A stretch of DNA of 25,526 nt from positions 1 to 25,526 of the forward strand of contig CAZBWA010000019.1 in NCBI GenBank assembly GCA_964495555.1, given 5' to 3'. The stretch comes from VGCC01 sp964495555. GTDB lineage: Bacteria; Actinomycetota; Actinomycetes; S36-B12. Positions within the stretch are counted from its first letter, which is position 1; each line of letters opens with the position of its first letter. The notes beneath the pieces were generated by a model, which was not told the DNA's origin, made no database searches, and worked only from the letters and a program-made list of their open reading frames with translations. Made by a program: the position numbers and the translations under genes. This document shows, in pieces, positions 1 to 7,832 of the stretch.

Positions 1-446
1 TGACCATGTCCGATCGCATCGCCGTGTTCAACGAGGGTCGGATCGCGCAGGTCGGCACCCCCGTGGAGATCTACGAGCATCCGGCGTCGGCCTTCGTCGC
101 AGGCTTCGTCGGCACGTCGAACCTGCTCGCCGACGAAGCTGCGCGCGCCGTACTCGGACGCGGGGGCGTGTGGTCAGTGCGTCCGGAGAAGATCCATCTG
201 GTGCGCGGCACTGCGTCCCCGGCGGACGGTCAGCATGCGGTCACCGGTCGCGTCCGCGAGGTCGTGTATGTGGGCATGAGCACCCGCTTCCTGGTGGACC
301 TCACCGTCGGTGGGCAATTGATGGTCGTCGAGCAGAACGCGGACATCGCGGCTGGAGAGCGACAGGAACTACGGGGTCAGGACGTGACCCTGATCTGGAA
401 TTCCGATCACGAGTACCAAGTGTCCTCGTCATCGGATGGGCGATGA
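1..446 (+). CDS. potA: Polyamine-type ABC transporter ATP-binding protein, C-terminal part (5' truncated)
   Basis: This is the 3' end of an ABC ATPase; the reading frame is already open at base 3 and the gene begins before the window. The visible part starts at the end of the nucleotide-binding domain, in the segment that follows the H-loop (TMSDRIAVFNEGRIAQVGTP), and continues through the usual YEHPASAFVAGFVG linker. A TOBE-type regulatory domain follows, with a VRPEKI motif. Walker A and the signature motif lie outside the window. The next three genes encode a lipoprotein receptor and two permeases, so this subunit would power import of a polyamine or a similar small cation. The substrate is inferred from the family only. 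Confidence 0.88.
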   Translation, partial: TMSDRIAVFNEGRIAQVGTPVEIYEHPASAFVAGFVGTSNLLADEAARAVLGRGGVWSVRPEKIHLVRGTASPADGQHAVTGRVREVVYVGMSTRFLVDLTVGGQLMVVEQNADIAAGERQELRGQDVTLIWNSDHEYQVSSSSDGR

Positions 447-487
447 GCGCATCCGCGCTCGTCGAATCGAGGAAGAGGAGGATGCAG

Positions 488-1681
488 ATGCATAAGAAGC
501 GTCTGCTCACAATCGTTGCCGCCGCATCGGCGTCAGCGCTGCTCGTCGCCGCCTGCGGTGGTGACTCGGGCGGGTCCGGGGGAGCGGCTGCTCCCGAGGG
601 CACCGTCTACGAGGGTCCGGTCGGTGACGGAGAGGGTGCCCTCAACATCCTCGCGTGGCCGGGCTACGCCGAGAACGGCACCACCAGCCCCGATGTGGAC
701 TGGGTGACGCCGTTCGCGGAGGCGACGGGGTGCAAGGCCAACGTGAAGGTGTTCGGCACCTCCGACGAAGCCGTCAAGCTGATGCAGGGTGGTGGCTGGG
801 ACGTCGTGTCCGCATCGGGCGACGCCTCGCTGCGCCTCATCTACGGCGACAACGTGCAGCCGGTGAACACCGAGCTGCTGACCAACTACCCCGACGTGTT
901 CGAAGGTCTGAAGAACCAGCCCTGGAACTCCGTCAACGGGCAGGCCTACGGCATGCCGCACGGTCGCGGCGCCAATCTCCTCATGTTCAACGAGGAGCAG
1001 GTCAGCCCGGCACCGGACTCCTGGTCGGTCGTGTTCGAGGCGGACACCCCGTACGCGGGCAAGGTCAGTGCCTACGACTCACCGATCGCGATCGCGGACG
1101 CTGCCGTCTACCTGATGGCGACGAAGCCGGAACTCGGCATCACCTACCCCTATGCCCTCGACAAGGATCAGTTCGCCGCGGCGATCGCCCTGCTCGAGCA
1201 GCAGAAGGGCGTCGTGGGCGAGTACTGGAATGACTACCTGAAGCAGATGGCGGCGTTCACCGAAGGCACCACCGTGGCGAGCACCACGTGGCAGGTCGTG
1301 GCGAACGCGCTGCAGGCCGAAGGTGTCAAGGTCAACGCGGTGAAGCCCAAGGAGGGTGCCACTGGCTGGTCCGACACGTGGATGATCGCGAAGGACACGC
1401 CGAACCTCAACTGCGCCTACAAGTGGCTCGACTGGATCGCATCCCCGGAGGTCAACGCTCAGGCAGCTGAGTACTTCGGTGAGGCACCGGCGAACTCCAA
1501 GGCGTGCGCGCTGACGGCGAACGCAGATCACTGCGCGATCTTCCACGCCGATCAGGAGGACTACTGGTCCGACGTCTACTACTGGAACACCCCGACGACC
1601 GCCTGTCTGGATGGCCGCACCGATGTCGAGTGCGTCCCCTACAGCGAGTGGGGTACCGCCTGGACAGCTCTCCGGAGCTAG
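488..1681 (+). CDS. Polyamine-type ABC transporter substrate-binding lipoprotein (PotD/YdcS-like)
   Basis: A 397-residue extracellular receptor of the spermidine/putrescine-binding family. The N-terminus is a lipoprotein signal (MHKKRLL, a hydrophobic run, then lipobox LVAAC with Cys23), followed by a Gly/Ser linker. I chose ATG 488 because AGGAGG at 476-481 lies six bases upstream; an in-frame ATG at 482 would abut the Shine-Dalgarno. The mature protein shows the class's WDVVSASGDASLRL and AYGMPHGRGANLLMFN segments. It has six cysteines besides the lipidated one (82, 309, 340, 349, 373, 382), five of them in the last 90 residues, which suggests disulfides outside the cell. It lies between the ATPase and permease genes. 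Whether it binds putrescine, spermidine or something else cannot be told. Confidence 0.88.
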   Translation: MHKKRLLTIVAAASASALLVAACGGDSGGSGGAAAPEGTVYEGPVGDGEGALNILAWPGYAENGTTSPDVDWVTPFAEATGCKANVKVFGTSDEAVKLMQGGGWDVVSASGDASLRLIYGDNVQPVNTELLTNYPDVFEGLKNQPWNSVNGQAYGMPHGRGANLLMFNEEQVSPAPDSWSVVFEADTPYAGKVSAYDSPIAIADAAVYLMATKPELGITYPYALDKDQFAAAIALLEQQKGVVGEYWNDYLKQMAAFTEGTTVASTTWQVVANALQAEGVKVNAVKPKEGATGWSDTWMIAKDTPNLNCAYKWLDWIASPEVNAQAAEYFGEAPANSKACALTANADHCAIFHADQEDYWSDVYYWNTPTTACLDGRTDVECVPYSEWGTAWTALRS

Positions 1682-1694
1682 TCGGTAGATACGA

Positions 1695-2564
1695 GTGACG
1701 ACCACGACCGCCACCCATCGGGGCTTCTGGTACAGACACCCGAAGCTCCAGCTTGCGGGCCTGCTCAGTGCCCCGATGGCGTGGCTGGTCGTGGTCTACC
1801 TCGGTTCTCTCTTCGCACTCTTCATCACTGCCTTCTGGCAGGTCAACGACTTCACCAGTCAGGTCGAGCGCACCTTCACGATGCGCAACTTCCAGGAGGT
1901 CTTCACCAATCCGGCCTACTACGGCACGGTGTTCCGCACCGTCGCTATCGCCCTGCTGACCACGCTCATCTGCATGGTGATCGCGGTGCCCCTGTCCTTC
2001 TTCATGGCTCGCGTGGTCCGCCCCCGCTACCAGCCGGTGATGATCGCGATGATTCTGACCCCGCTCTGGGCGTCGTACCTGGTCAAGGTCTATGCCTGGC
2101 GCGCGATGTTGCAGCCGGAGGACGGCGTGATCGCCTGGTTCCTCCAACCCTTCGGCATCGGTGGGCCCGGCTACGGCTTCATTGGGATCGTCATCACGTT
2201 GAGTTACTTGTGGCTTCCGTACATGGTGCTCCCGATCTACGCCGGACTGACGCGTGTGCCGAATTCCATGCTGGACGCCTCCGCCGACCTCGGAGCTCGC
2301 AACGGACGCACCTTCCGCAGCGTCGTGTTCCCCATCATCTTCCCGTCCATCGTGGCGGGGTCGATCTTCACCTTCTCCCTGAGCCTCGGTGACTACATCA
2401 CGGCGCAGATCGTGGGCGGGAAACTGATCATGCTCGGCAACGTGGTCCAGCAGACGTATGTGACGAACCTGCCCTTCGCGGCGGCCGTGTCGACCATCCC
2501 GGTGGTGATCGTCCTGGCGTACCTCTTCGCCGTGCGGCGATCCGGAGCATTGGACAACCTCTGA
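1695..2564 (+). CDS. potB: Polyamine-type ABC transporter permease (PotB-like)
   Basis: A 289-residue inner-membrane permease of the PotB/PotH type. It has an N-terminal helix at about residues 20-48 and further helices through the protein. The EAA loop that docks on the ATPase is at about residues 194-212 (DASADLGARNGRTFRSVVFP). The GTG start at 1695 lies 13 bases after the lipoprotein stop. Its TGA stop shares one base with the ATG of the next permease, so the two are probably translationally coupled and form the heterodimeric channel. Family assignment is firm, substrate is not. Confidence 0.9.
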   Translation: MTTTTATHRGFWYRHPKLQLAGLLSAPMAWLVVVYLGSLFALFITAFWQVNDFTSQVERTFTMRNFQEVFTNPAYYGTVFRTVAIALLTTLICMVIAVPLSFFMARVVRPRYQPVMIAMILTPLWASYLVKVYAWRAMLQPEDGVIAWFLQPFGIGGPGYGFIGIVITLSYLWLPYMVLPIYAGLTRVPNSMLDASADLGARNGRTFRSVVFPIIFPSIVAGSIFTFSLSLGDYITAQIVGGKLIMLGNVVQQTYVTNLPFAAAVSTIPVVIVLAYLFAVRRSGALDNL

Positions 2565-3373
2565 TGCAACTGACCCGGACCTCGAAAGTCCTCCTGACCG
2601 CCTTCGCCGTGCTCGCGTTCTCGTTCGTCTATATCCCGCTCGGCGTGATCCTGATCAACTCGTTCAGCACGAATAGGTCGCTGGCCTGGCCTCCCCGTGG
2701 TTACACCACGGAATGGTGGGGGAGGGCGGTCGACAACGAGGGAGTCCGCGAGGCGATCCTCACGTCCGTCGTGTTGGGCCTCCTGGCCACCGCCCTCGCG
2801 CTCGTGCTGGGCACCCTCACCGCATTCGCCCTCGGGCGCTTCACCTTCTTCGGGCGGGAATCCGTCTCGCTGCTGGTGATCCTCCCCATCTCACTTCCCG
2901 GCATCGTCACCGGTATCGCGCTCAACAACGTCTTCACCAGCTTCCTCGGCGGCCTGACCTTCCTCACCCTGGTCGTCGCGCACGCCACCTTCTGCATCGT
3001 CATCGTCTACAACAACGCCCTCGCGCGCATCCGGCGCCTCGGGACCAACCTCGAGGAGGCTTCTGCCGACCTCGGTGCGCGCGGGTGGACCACCTTCCGT
3101 CGCGTCACCTTCCCGATGATGCGCTCGGCACTCGTAGCCGGCGCTGTCCTCGCCTTCGGCCTGTCCTTCGACGAGATCATCGTGACGACCTTCACCGCCG
3201 GACCGGGCATCACGACCCTGCCCATCTGGATCTATCAGAACCTGTTCCGCCCCAACCAGGCGCCGGTGGTGAACGTCGTGGCCGCAGCCCTCGTCCTCAT
3301 CAGCATCCTCCCCGTCTACGCGGCACAGAAACTCTCGGGGACCGAGAGCGAGCGCGGCGGCGGTCGGATCTAG
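2564..3373 (+). CDS. potC: Polyamine-type ABC transporter permease (PotC-like)
   Basis: A 269-residue partner permease of the PotC/PotI type. It has the typical opening (a first helix, then INSFSTNRSLAWPPRG with the periplasm-facing loop). The EAA loop is at about residues 164-183 (EEASADLGARGWTTFRRVTF). The start overlaps the potB stop by one base. It ends the transporter operon, 20 bases before the purF start, and a new -10 box lies in that short gap, so purF need not depend on this operon. Confidence 0.9.
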   Translation: MQLTRTSKVLLTAFAVLAFSFVYIPLGVILINSFSTNRSLAWPPRGYTTEWWGRAVDNEGVREAILTSVVLGLLATALALVLGTLTAFALGRFTFFGRESVSLLVILPISLPGIVTGIALNNVFTSFLGGLTFLTLVVAHATFCIVIVYNNALARIRRLGTNLEEASADLGARGWTTFRRVTFPMMRSALVAGAVLAFGLSFDEIIVTTFTAGPGITTLPIWIYQNLFRPNQAPVVNVVAAALVLISILPVYAAQKLSGTESERGGGRI

Positions 3374-3381
3374 CCCTCGCG

Positions 3382-3387
3382 TAGTGT
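3382..3387 (+). promoter_or_regulatory. Leaderless-type -10 box of purF
   Basis: TAGTGT fits the actinobacterial -10 consensus TANNNT. It ends six bases before the GTG start of purF at 3394, the spacing expected if transcription begins at or next to the start codon. No Shine-Dalgarno precedes that GTG and no clear -35 box is seen. The assignment rests on sequence and spacing. Confidence 0.6.
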
Positions 3388-3393
3388 TGGCGT

Positions 3394-4920
3394 GTGCCAC
3401 GCGGTGACGGTCGCCTCACGCACGAACTCCTCCCCGGCGAACGCGGCCCCCAGGATGCCTGCGGAGTCTTCGGCGTCTGGGCCCCCGGCGACGAGGTCGC
3501 AAAACTGACCTACTTCGGTCTCTACGCCCTGCAGCATCGTGGCCAGGAATCGGCCGGAATCGCGGTCAGCGACGGATCGCACATCGTGGTCTACAAGGAC
3601 ATGGGACTGGTGTCCCAGGTGTTCACCGAGACGAGCCTGGAGTCGCTGCACGGTCACGTGGCAATCGGCCACACCCGCTACTCGACGACCGGGGCGAGCG
3701 TCTGGGAGAACGCCCAGCCCACGTTCCGCACCACGGCGACCGGTCACTTGGCCCTCGGTCACAACGGCAACCTCACCAACACCGCGGACCTCGTCTCCCG
3801 TCTCCGCCAGCGGGCGGACCTCTCGGGGGAACTGCCGATCAACGCGGGACTCCACGCCACCACGGATACCGAGGTGATCTCCGGACTCCTCGCCTCCCAC
3901 CCGGATCTCCCGCTCGAACAGGCGGCGCTGATCGAGCTGCCGAACCTGCGCGGGGCGTTCTCCCTCGTATTCATGGACGACGAATCCCTGTACGCCGCGC
4001 GCGATCCGCAGGGCATCCGCCCCCTCGTACTCGGTCGCATCGAACGCGGCTGGGTGATCGCAAGCGAGACGGCCGCACTCGACATCGTGGGCGCGGCCTT
4101 CATCCGTGAGGTGGAGCCCGGAGAACTCGTCGTCGTCGACGCCCAGGGTCTGCGCTCGCATCGCTTCGCTGAGGCCGCACCCAAGGGATGCCTCTTCGAG
4201 TACGTCTACCTCGCGCGACCGGATACGAGCATCGCCGGCCGCTCCGTGCAGGCCACCCGCGTCGAGATCGGGAAGCGCTTGGCGCGATCCCATCCGGTGG
4301 AGGCCGATCTCGTGATCCCCGTGCCGGAATCGGGACGGTATGCGGCCATCGGCTATGCGCAGGCCTCCGGTATCCCGTTCGCCGAGGGTCTGGTCAAGAA
4401 CGCCTACGTCGGACGCACCTTCATCCAGCCCTCGCAAACCATCCGTCAGTTGGGCATCCGACTGAAGCTCAATCCGCTCAAAGAGGTCATCGCGGGTCAG
4501 CGACTCGTGGTCGTCGACGACTCCATCGTCCGCGGGAACACGCAGCGTGCCCTCGTGCGCATGCTGCGCGAGGCCGGGGCCAAGGAAGTGCACGTGCGCA
4601 TCTCGAGTCCGCCGGTGAAGTGGCCATGCTTCTACGGGATCGACTTCGCCACGCGCGCGGAGCTGATTGCCAACGGTCTGACCGTCGACGAGGTGTGCAC
4701 GTCCATCGGTGCGGACTCCCTGGCCTACGTGAGCCTCGAGGAACTCGTCGAGGCCACCACCATCCCCGCATCGCGCCTCTGCCGCGCGTGCTTCGACGGC
4801 GAGTACCCGGTGCCCCTCCCGGAGGAGGACCAACTGGGCAAGAACCTCCTCGAGGGCATCGAGCGGCGCGTGGTGGAGCAGGCCGGTGGTGGCGCTGCGG
4901 ATGCGCTGAGCAGACCATGA
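3394..4920 (+). CDS. purF: Amidophosphoribosyltransferase
   Basis: Catalyses the first committed step of purine synthesis: PRPP plus glutamine to phosphoribosylamine. The 508-residue product has a 22-residue propeptide ending at Asp21-Ala22. The N-terminal nucleophile Cys23 (CGVFGVW) starts the glutaminase domain (HRGQESAGIA, then IGHTRYSTTG). The phosphoribosyltransferase domain carries the PRPP loop VVVDDSIVRGNT at about 372-383. Cys266, Cys412, Cys463 and Cys466 match the four ligands of the [4Fe-4S] cluster in the Bacillus-type enzyme, so this is the oxygen-sensitive, processed form. The GTG start gives the MPRGDGRL opening common in actinobacteria and has an apparent leaderless promoter. 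The stop overlaps the purM ATG (ATGA), which suggests coupling. Confidence 0.97.
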   Translation: MPRGDGRLTHELLPGERGPQDACGVFGVWAPGDEVAKLTYFGLYALQHRGQESAGIAVSDGSHIVVYKDMGLVSQVFTETSLESLHGHVAIGHTRYSTTGASVWENAQPTFRTTATGHLALGHNGNLTNTADLVSRLRQRADLSGELPINAGLHATTDTEVISGLLASHPDLPLEQAALIELPNLRGAFSLVFMDDESLYAARDPQGIRPLVLGRIERGWVIASETAALDIVGAAFIREVEPGELVVVDAQGLRSHRFAEAAPKGCLFEYVYLARPDTSIAGRSVQATRVEIGKRLARSHPVEADLVIPVPESGRYAAIGYAQASGIPFAEGLVKNAYVGRTFIQPSQTIRQLGIRLKLNPLKEVIAGQRLVVVDDSIVRGNTQRALVRMLREAGAKEVHVRISSPPVKWPCFYGIDFATRAELIANGLTVDEVCTSIGADSLAYVSLEELVEATTIPASRLCRACFDGEYPVPLPEEDQLGKNLLEGIERRVVEQAGGGAADALSRP

Positions 4921-6002
4921 CCGACTACGCCGCGGCCGGCGTCGACGTCGAGGCCGGCGAGCGCGCGGTCGCCCTGATGCGCGCGTCGATCGCACGCACC
5001 GGCCGACCTGAGGTTTTGGGCGCCTTCGGCGGATTCGCCGGGCTGTTCGACATCTCCTCCGCACGCTCGATGGCCCGACCCGTCCTCGCCACGTCCACGG
5101 ATGGCGTGGGCACGAAGATCGCCGTCGCACGAGCCATGGACATCCACCACACGATCGGAATCGACCTTGTCGCCATGGTGATCGACGATCTCGTCGTGTG
5201 TGGTGCCGAACCACTCTTCATGACCGACTACATCGCCACGGGGTCCGTTGATCCGGAGCGGATCGCACGCATCGTCGAAGGCATCGCCGAAGGGTGCATC
5301 CGCGCGGGGTGTGCCCTGGTCGGAGGCGAGACCGCGGAGCATCCGGGAGTGATGGCTCCGGATGAGTACGACATCGCAGGAGCAGGAGTCGGAATCGTCG
5401 ACGCCGACGCGATGCTCGGTGCCGAGCGGGTGCGCGCGGGTGATGCCGTGATCGCGATGGGATCCTCGGGACTGCACTCCAACGGATACTCCCTGGCCCG
5501 CATGGTGCTCCTCGGTGAGAGCGGACCTGGTCTGGATGGCCACGTGCCCGAGGTCGCGCGCAGCGTCGGGGAGGAGATGCTCGAACCCACGCGCATCTAC
5601 GCGCAGGACTGTCTCGCGCTCACGGCGTCCTGCGATGTCCATGCCTTCAGTCACGTGACCGGCGGAGGGATCGCCGCCAACCTCGCCCGTGTGCTTCCCG
5701 AGACCCTCGCCGTCGACGTCGATCGGGCCACGTGGGCGGTCCCCGGGATCTTCTCGGCGATCGGTCGCATCGGCGGGGTGTCGAGTGCGGAGATGGAGCG
5801 CGCCTTCAACATGGGCGTCGGGATGATCGCCGTCGTCGATCCCACGTCGGCCGAGCGCGCGATCGACACGTTGGCCGCGCGCGGGGTTCCCGCGTGGCAG
5901 TGCGGCACCGTCCGTGCCCGTCGCGACGGGGACGTGGGAGATGCCGCCGCGAAGGGCGGATCCGGTGGGATCGTGGTGCTCGAGGGGGAGTACGCGGGCT
6001 AG
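4917..6002 (+). CDS. purM: Phosphoribosylformylglycinamidine cyclo-ligase (AIR synthetase)
   Basis: Converts FGAM and ATP to aminoimidazole ribonucleotide, the fifth step of purine synthesis, in the cytoplasm. The 361-residue length is normal. The N-terminal part shows LATSTDGVGTKIAVA and GIDLVAMVIDDLVVCGAEPLFMTDYIATG, typical of the PurM ATP-binding domain. It continues with GGETAEHPGVM and the C-terminal signatures SGLHSNGYSL and HVTGGGI. The ATG overlaps the purF stop by four bases, and purF-purM order is usual in actinobacteria. The stop TAG shares a CTAG with the stop of the opposing DUF3073 gene. Confidence 0.97.
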   Translation: MTDYAAAGVDVEAGERAVALMRASIARTGRPEVLGAFGGFAGLFDISSARSMARPVLATSTDGVGTKIAVARAMDIHHTIGIDLVAMVIDDLVVCGAEPLFMTDYIATGSVDPERIARIVEGIAEGCIRAGCALVGGETAEHPGVMAPDEYDIAGAGVGIVDADAMLGAERVRAGDAVIAMGSSGLHSNGYSLARMVLLGESGPGLDGHVPEVARSVGEEMLEPTRIYAQDCLALTASCDVHAFSHVTGGGIAANLARVLPETLAVDVDRATWAVPGIFSAIGRIGGVSSAEMERAFNMGVGMIAVVDPTSAERAIDTLAARGVPAWQCGTVRARRDGDVGDAAAKGGSGGIVVLEGEYAG

Positions 6003-6205
6003 CCCGCCTGGGACTCCTCGTCCTCGTCGAGGTACTTGGCGTACGGGTCGTAGGGATCGACCTCGTCCTCGTCCGGCTCCGGGCTCGGATCCGACGGATG
6101 CCCGGAGAGCTCGGCCTGGAGACGATCCAGGTCGGTCTGGGGTCCGCCGTACTTCAGAGCACGCGCAACCTTCGTCTGCTTGGCCTTGGCCCGGCCGCGC
6201 CCCAT
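5999..6205 (-). CDS. DUF3073 small charged protein
   Basis: A 68-residue protein with a basic N-terminus (MGRGRAKAKQTKVARALKY) and a strongly acidic C-terminus rich in Asp and Glu (EPDEDEVDPYDPYAKYLDEDEE). This two-faced composition and the position between purM and bldC are characteristic of DUF3073, an actinobacterial family without a known function that I am aware of. A purine-rich stretch (rev GAGGGGGTCGAG) upstream of the ATG can serve as ribosome binding site. The gene converges on purM, and the two stop codons are read from opposite strands of one CTAG. Confidence 0.88.
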   Translation of the reverse strand: MGRGRAKAKQTKVARALKYGGPQTDLDRLQAELSGHPSDPSPEPDEDEVDPYDPYAKYLDEDEESQAG

Positions 6206-6253
6206 GGCTCGACCCCCTCATCCGGGAACCCCGGTGGTCTCTGAACGGTTCAT

Positions 6254-6267
6254 GCCGCCTAAGCGGC
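6254..6267. repeat. Short inverted repeat in the DUF3073-bldC divergent region
   Basis: GCCGC and GCGGC are separated by CTAA. The element lies about 50 bases upstream of the DUF3073 start in the gap between the divergent genes. It may be an operator half or a 5' UTR hairpin. At this GC content such a short dyad can also arise by chance. Confidence 0.25.
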
Positions 6268-6325
6268 GGGATACACATTACCTGCCCGCCCGCGATCCCG
6301 ACAGGTGAGCCCTGCCGTGGGAGTT

Positions 6326-6345
6326 GGTCGACCCCTCCAGGGAGG
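6326..6345. repeat. Dense palindromes upstream of bldC (candidate operator)
   Basis: The perfect palindrome GGTCGACC (6326-6333) runs directly into CCTCC-AG-GGAGG (6334-6345). Read together, the outer parts also form an imperfect dyad of GACC and GGTC arms. The cluster is about 120 bases upstream of the bldC ATG and about 120 bases from the DUF3073 start, in an otherwise featureless 262-base divergent region. It could bind a dimeric regulator, possibly BldC itself, but no known consensus was matched. Confidence 0.3.
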
Positions 6346-6467
6346 TCGGGAACCCCCTGGGTCCGCCGCAGGACGCCCTATTCGTGGGCAATTGCGGCGT
6401 TCGTCTTGCCCTGGCCTGCCCCCGGGTGGAAGGGTGTGGGGCGGGCTCGCATGCGCGGGGAGGTGCC

Positions 6468-6686
6468 ATGTCGATTACCGGACCCGAGTCAGAGCCGCTC
6501 CTGACCCCGGCCGAGGTCGCTGCACTCTTCCGCGTGGATCCGAAGACCGTCACACGATGGGCGAAGGCCGGCAAGTTGACGAGCATTCGGACCCTGGGCG
6601 GTCACCGCCGCTATCGGGCGAGTGAGGTGCATGCACTCCTCGAGGCGCATACACCGCAGGGACAGAATCCCGCTTCCCATCCATGA
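6468..6686 (+). CDS. bldC: BldC-type MerR-like DNA-binding regulator
   Basis: A 72-residue protein with a single winged-helix domain of the MerR superfamily and no effector domain. It is very close to Streptomyces BldC through the helix-turn-helix and wing (EPLLTPAEVAALFRVDPKT, then TRWAKAGKLTSIRTLGGHRRY). In Streptomyces BldC binds DNA cooperatively at direct repeats and holds back sporulation genes; its role here is unknown. ATG 6468 was chosen because GGGGAGG lies just upstream and the product length fits the family. The stop overlaps the next ATG (ATGA), so bldC is the first gene of a four-gene coupled run. The 262-base divergent gap before it should hold its promoter, but no convincing -35/-10 pair was found. 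Confidence 0.95.
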   Translation: MSITGPESEPLLTPAEVAALFRVDPKTVTRWAKAGKLTSIRTLGGHRRYRASEVHALLEAHTPQGQNPASHP

Positions 6687-7096
6687 GTTCATCCGATATC
6701 CGCGCGGGCGATGCCGACCGCGATCGTGTCATCAGCCGTCTGCGTGAGGCCTTTGCCGAGGGCCGCCTGACCGACGACGAGTTCCGCGACCGCATGGACG
6801 AGGCTCAGCACGCGAAGACTTTCGGGGAGCTCGCCGTCCTCACCGAGGACCTGCCGCATATGCCCGCTCCCGTCGAGGAGCCGACGGTGAAGCGCGATCG
6901 CGCGCGCCGCGACATGCGGAAGGCGTGGCGGGTGTGGGTGGGTGTCCTCGTCCTGACCAACGTCATCTGGGCCATCACCTGGGCGACGAATCCCGGGGCG
7001 CCTCCGCCGTACTGGCCGATCTGGGCCTTCGGCCCGTGGGGTGTGGTGATGGCGTTGGCGACGTGGAACAGCCGCGGGGACCGAGCCGATGGCTGA
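6683..7096 (+). CDS. DUF1707 and 2TM domain membrane protein
   Basis: A 137-residue protein. Residues 5-58 form a DUF1707 domain (IRAGDADRDRVISRLREAF, then AEGRLTDDEFRDRMDEA and ELAVLTEDLP), a small helical module common in actinobacteria and often joined to membrane segments. After a charged linker, two hydrophobic segments at about 78-95 and 108-126 resemble the 2TM domain, with the aromatic turn PPYWPIWAFGPWG between them. The ATG overlaps the bldC stop and its own end overlaps the acyltransferase start by eight bases. The function of DUF1707 is not established. The arrangement suggests production in step with BldC. Confidence 0.88.
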   Translation: MSSSDIRAGDADRDRVISRLREAFAEGRLTDDEFRDRMDEAQHAKTFGELAVLTEDLPHMPAPVEEPTVKRDRARRDMRKAWRVWVGVLVLTNVIWAITWATNPGAPPPYWPIWAFGPWGVVMALATWNSRGDRADG

Positions 7097-7832
7097 ACCC
7101 CTGTACCGGGGGATCGTGTGGTCGTTCAAGGGCGTCTTCCGCACCCTCGGCATGCGCATCACGGTCGTGGGAGCCGAGAACATCCCGGCGCAGGGCGGTG
7201 CGATCCTCGCGATCAACCACACCAGCTACTTGGACTTCGCTCTCGCCGGGGTGCCCGCGGACATGCGCGGTCGTCGCCTCGTGCGCTTCATGGCGAAGGA
7301 GTCGATCTTCCGTCACCCGATCGCTGGCCCGCTCATGCGCGGGATGCGACACATCCCGGTCGATCGGAGTTCGGGCACCGCGGCGTTCCGCGATGCCGTC
7401 GGCGCCGCTAAGGCCGGTGAATTGATCGGCGTATTCCCCGAGGCGACGATGAGTCGCTCCTTCGAAATCAAGGAGATCAAGAACGGTGCGGTGCGCATGG
7501 CGCGATCGGCGAACGTCCCGCTGATCCCCATGATCGTTTTCGGTAGCCACCGCGTCCTCTCCTACGGCGTGCGCAACCTTTCCCGCGGAATACCGGTGCT
7601 CATCGAGGTCGGTGAACCGATTCCGATCGTCTCCGGTCAGGATCCCGATGCCCTGACCGCGGAGTTGCATGGCAGACTCACGGCCCTACTCGATCGCGTC
7701 ATCGACCGCTATCCCGGGAAGGTTCCCGGCGCTGCGTGGTTGCCCGCCCGGTGGGGCGGAAGCGCTCCCACACTCGACGAGGCGCGCGAGATCGAGGAAC
7801 GACGACGCAGGGAGAAGGATGAGCAACGGTGA
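7089..7832 (+). CDS. PlsC-type 1-acyl-sn-glycerol-3-phosphate acyltransferase family protein
   Basis: A 247-residue acyltransferase of the PlsC/AGPAT family, expected at the inner face of the membrane. The catalytic HX4D box is NHTSYLD (His44, Asp49). The phosphate-binding block III reads FPEATMS at 116-122 instead of the textbook FPEGTRS, which I believe is typical of an actinobacterial subgroup. The later block VPLIPMIVFG is also present. The family moves an acyl chain to lysophosphatidic acid or a related acceptor; the acceptor cannot be read from sequence. The start overlaps the DUF1707 gene by eight bases and the end overlaps the next gene by fourteen. The C-terminal tail is basic and rich in Glu and Arg. 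Confidence 0.88.
   Translation: MAEPLYRGIVWSFKGVFRTLGMRITVVGAENIPAQGGAILAINHTSYLDFALAGVPADMRGRRLVRFMAKESIFRHPIAGPLMRGMRHIPVDRSSGTAAFRDAVGAAKAGELIGVFPEATMSRSFEIKEIKNGAVRMARSANVPLIPMIVFGSHRVLSYGVRNLSRGIPVLIEVGEPIPIVSGQDPDALTAELHGRLTALLDRVIDRYPGKVPGAAWLPARWGGSAPTLDEAREIEERRRREKDEQR

Noticed and set aside
170..487. N-terminal extension of the receptor lipoprotein upstream of 488
   Set aside because: It would overlap the potA end, has Arg/Gly-rich nonsense composition and would bury the clear lipoprotein signal that starts at 488.
3370..5214. A 614-codon open frame on the minus strand across purF and purM
   Set aside because: It lies antisense to two certain enzymes, has low-complexity Arg/Gly/Asp-rich composition and no ribosome binding site. 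Such frames are common where GC-rich third codon positions remove stops.
4725..6278. A 517-codon open frame on the minus strand across purF, purM and DUF3073
   Set aside because: It is antisense to purM and also overlaps the DUF3073 gene in another frame. Its composition is that of a shadow frame.
7434..7454. PlsC block III change (FPEATMS for FPEGTRS) as a sign of lost activity
   Set aside because: The catalytic HX4D box is intact and I believe FPEAT variants are usual in an actinobacterial subgroup, so this is probably normal variation.
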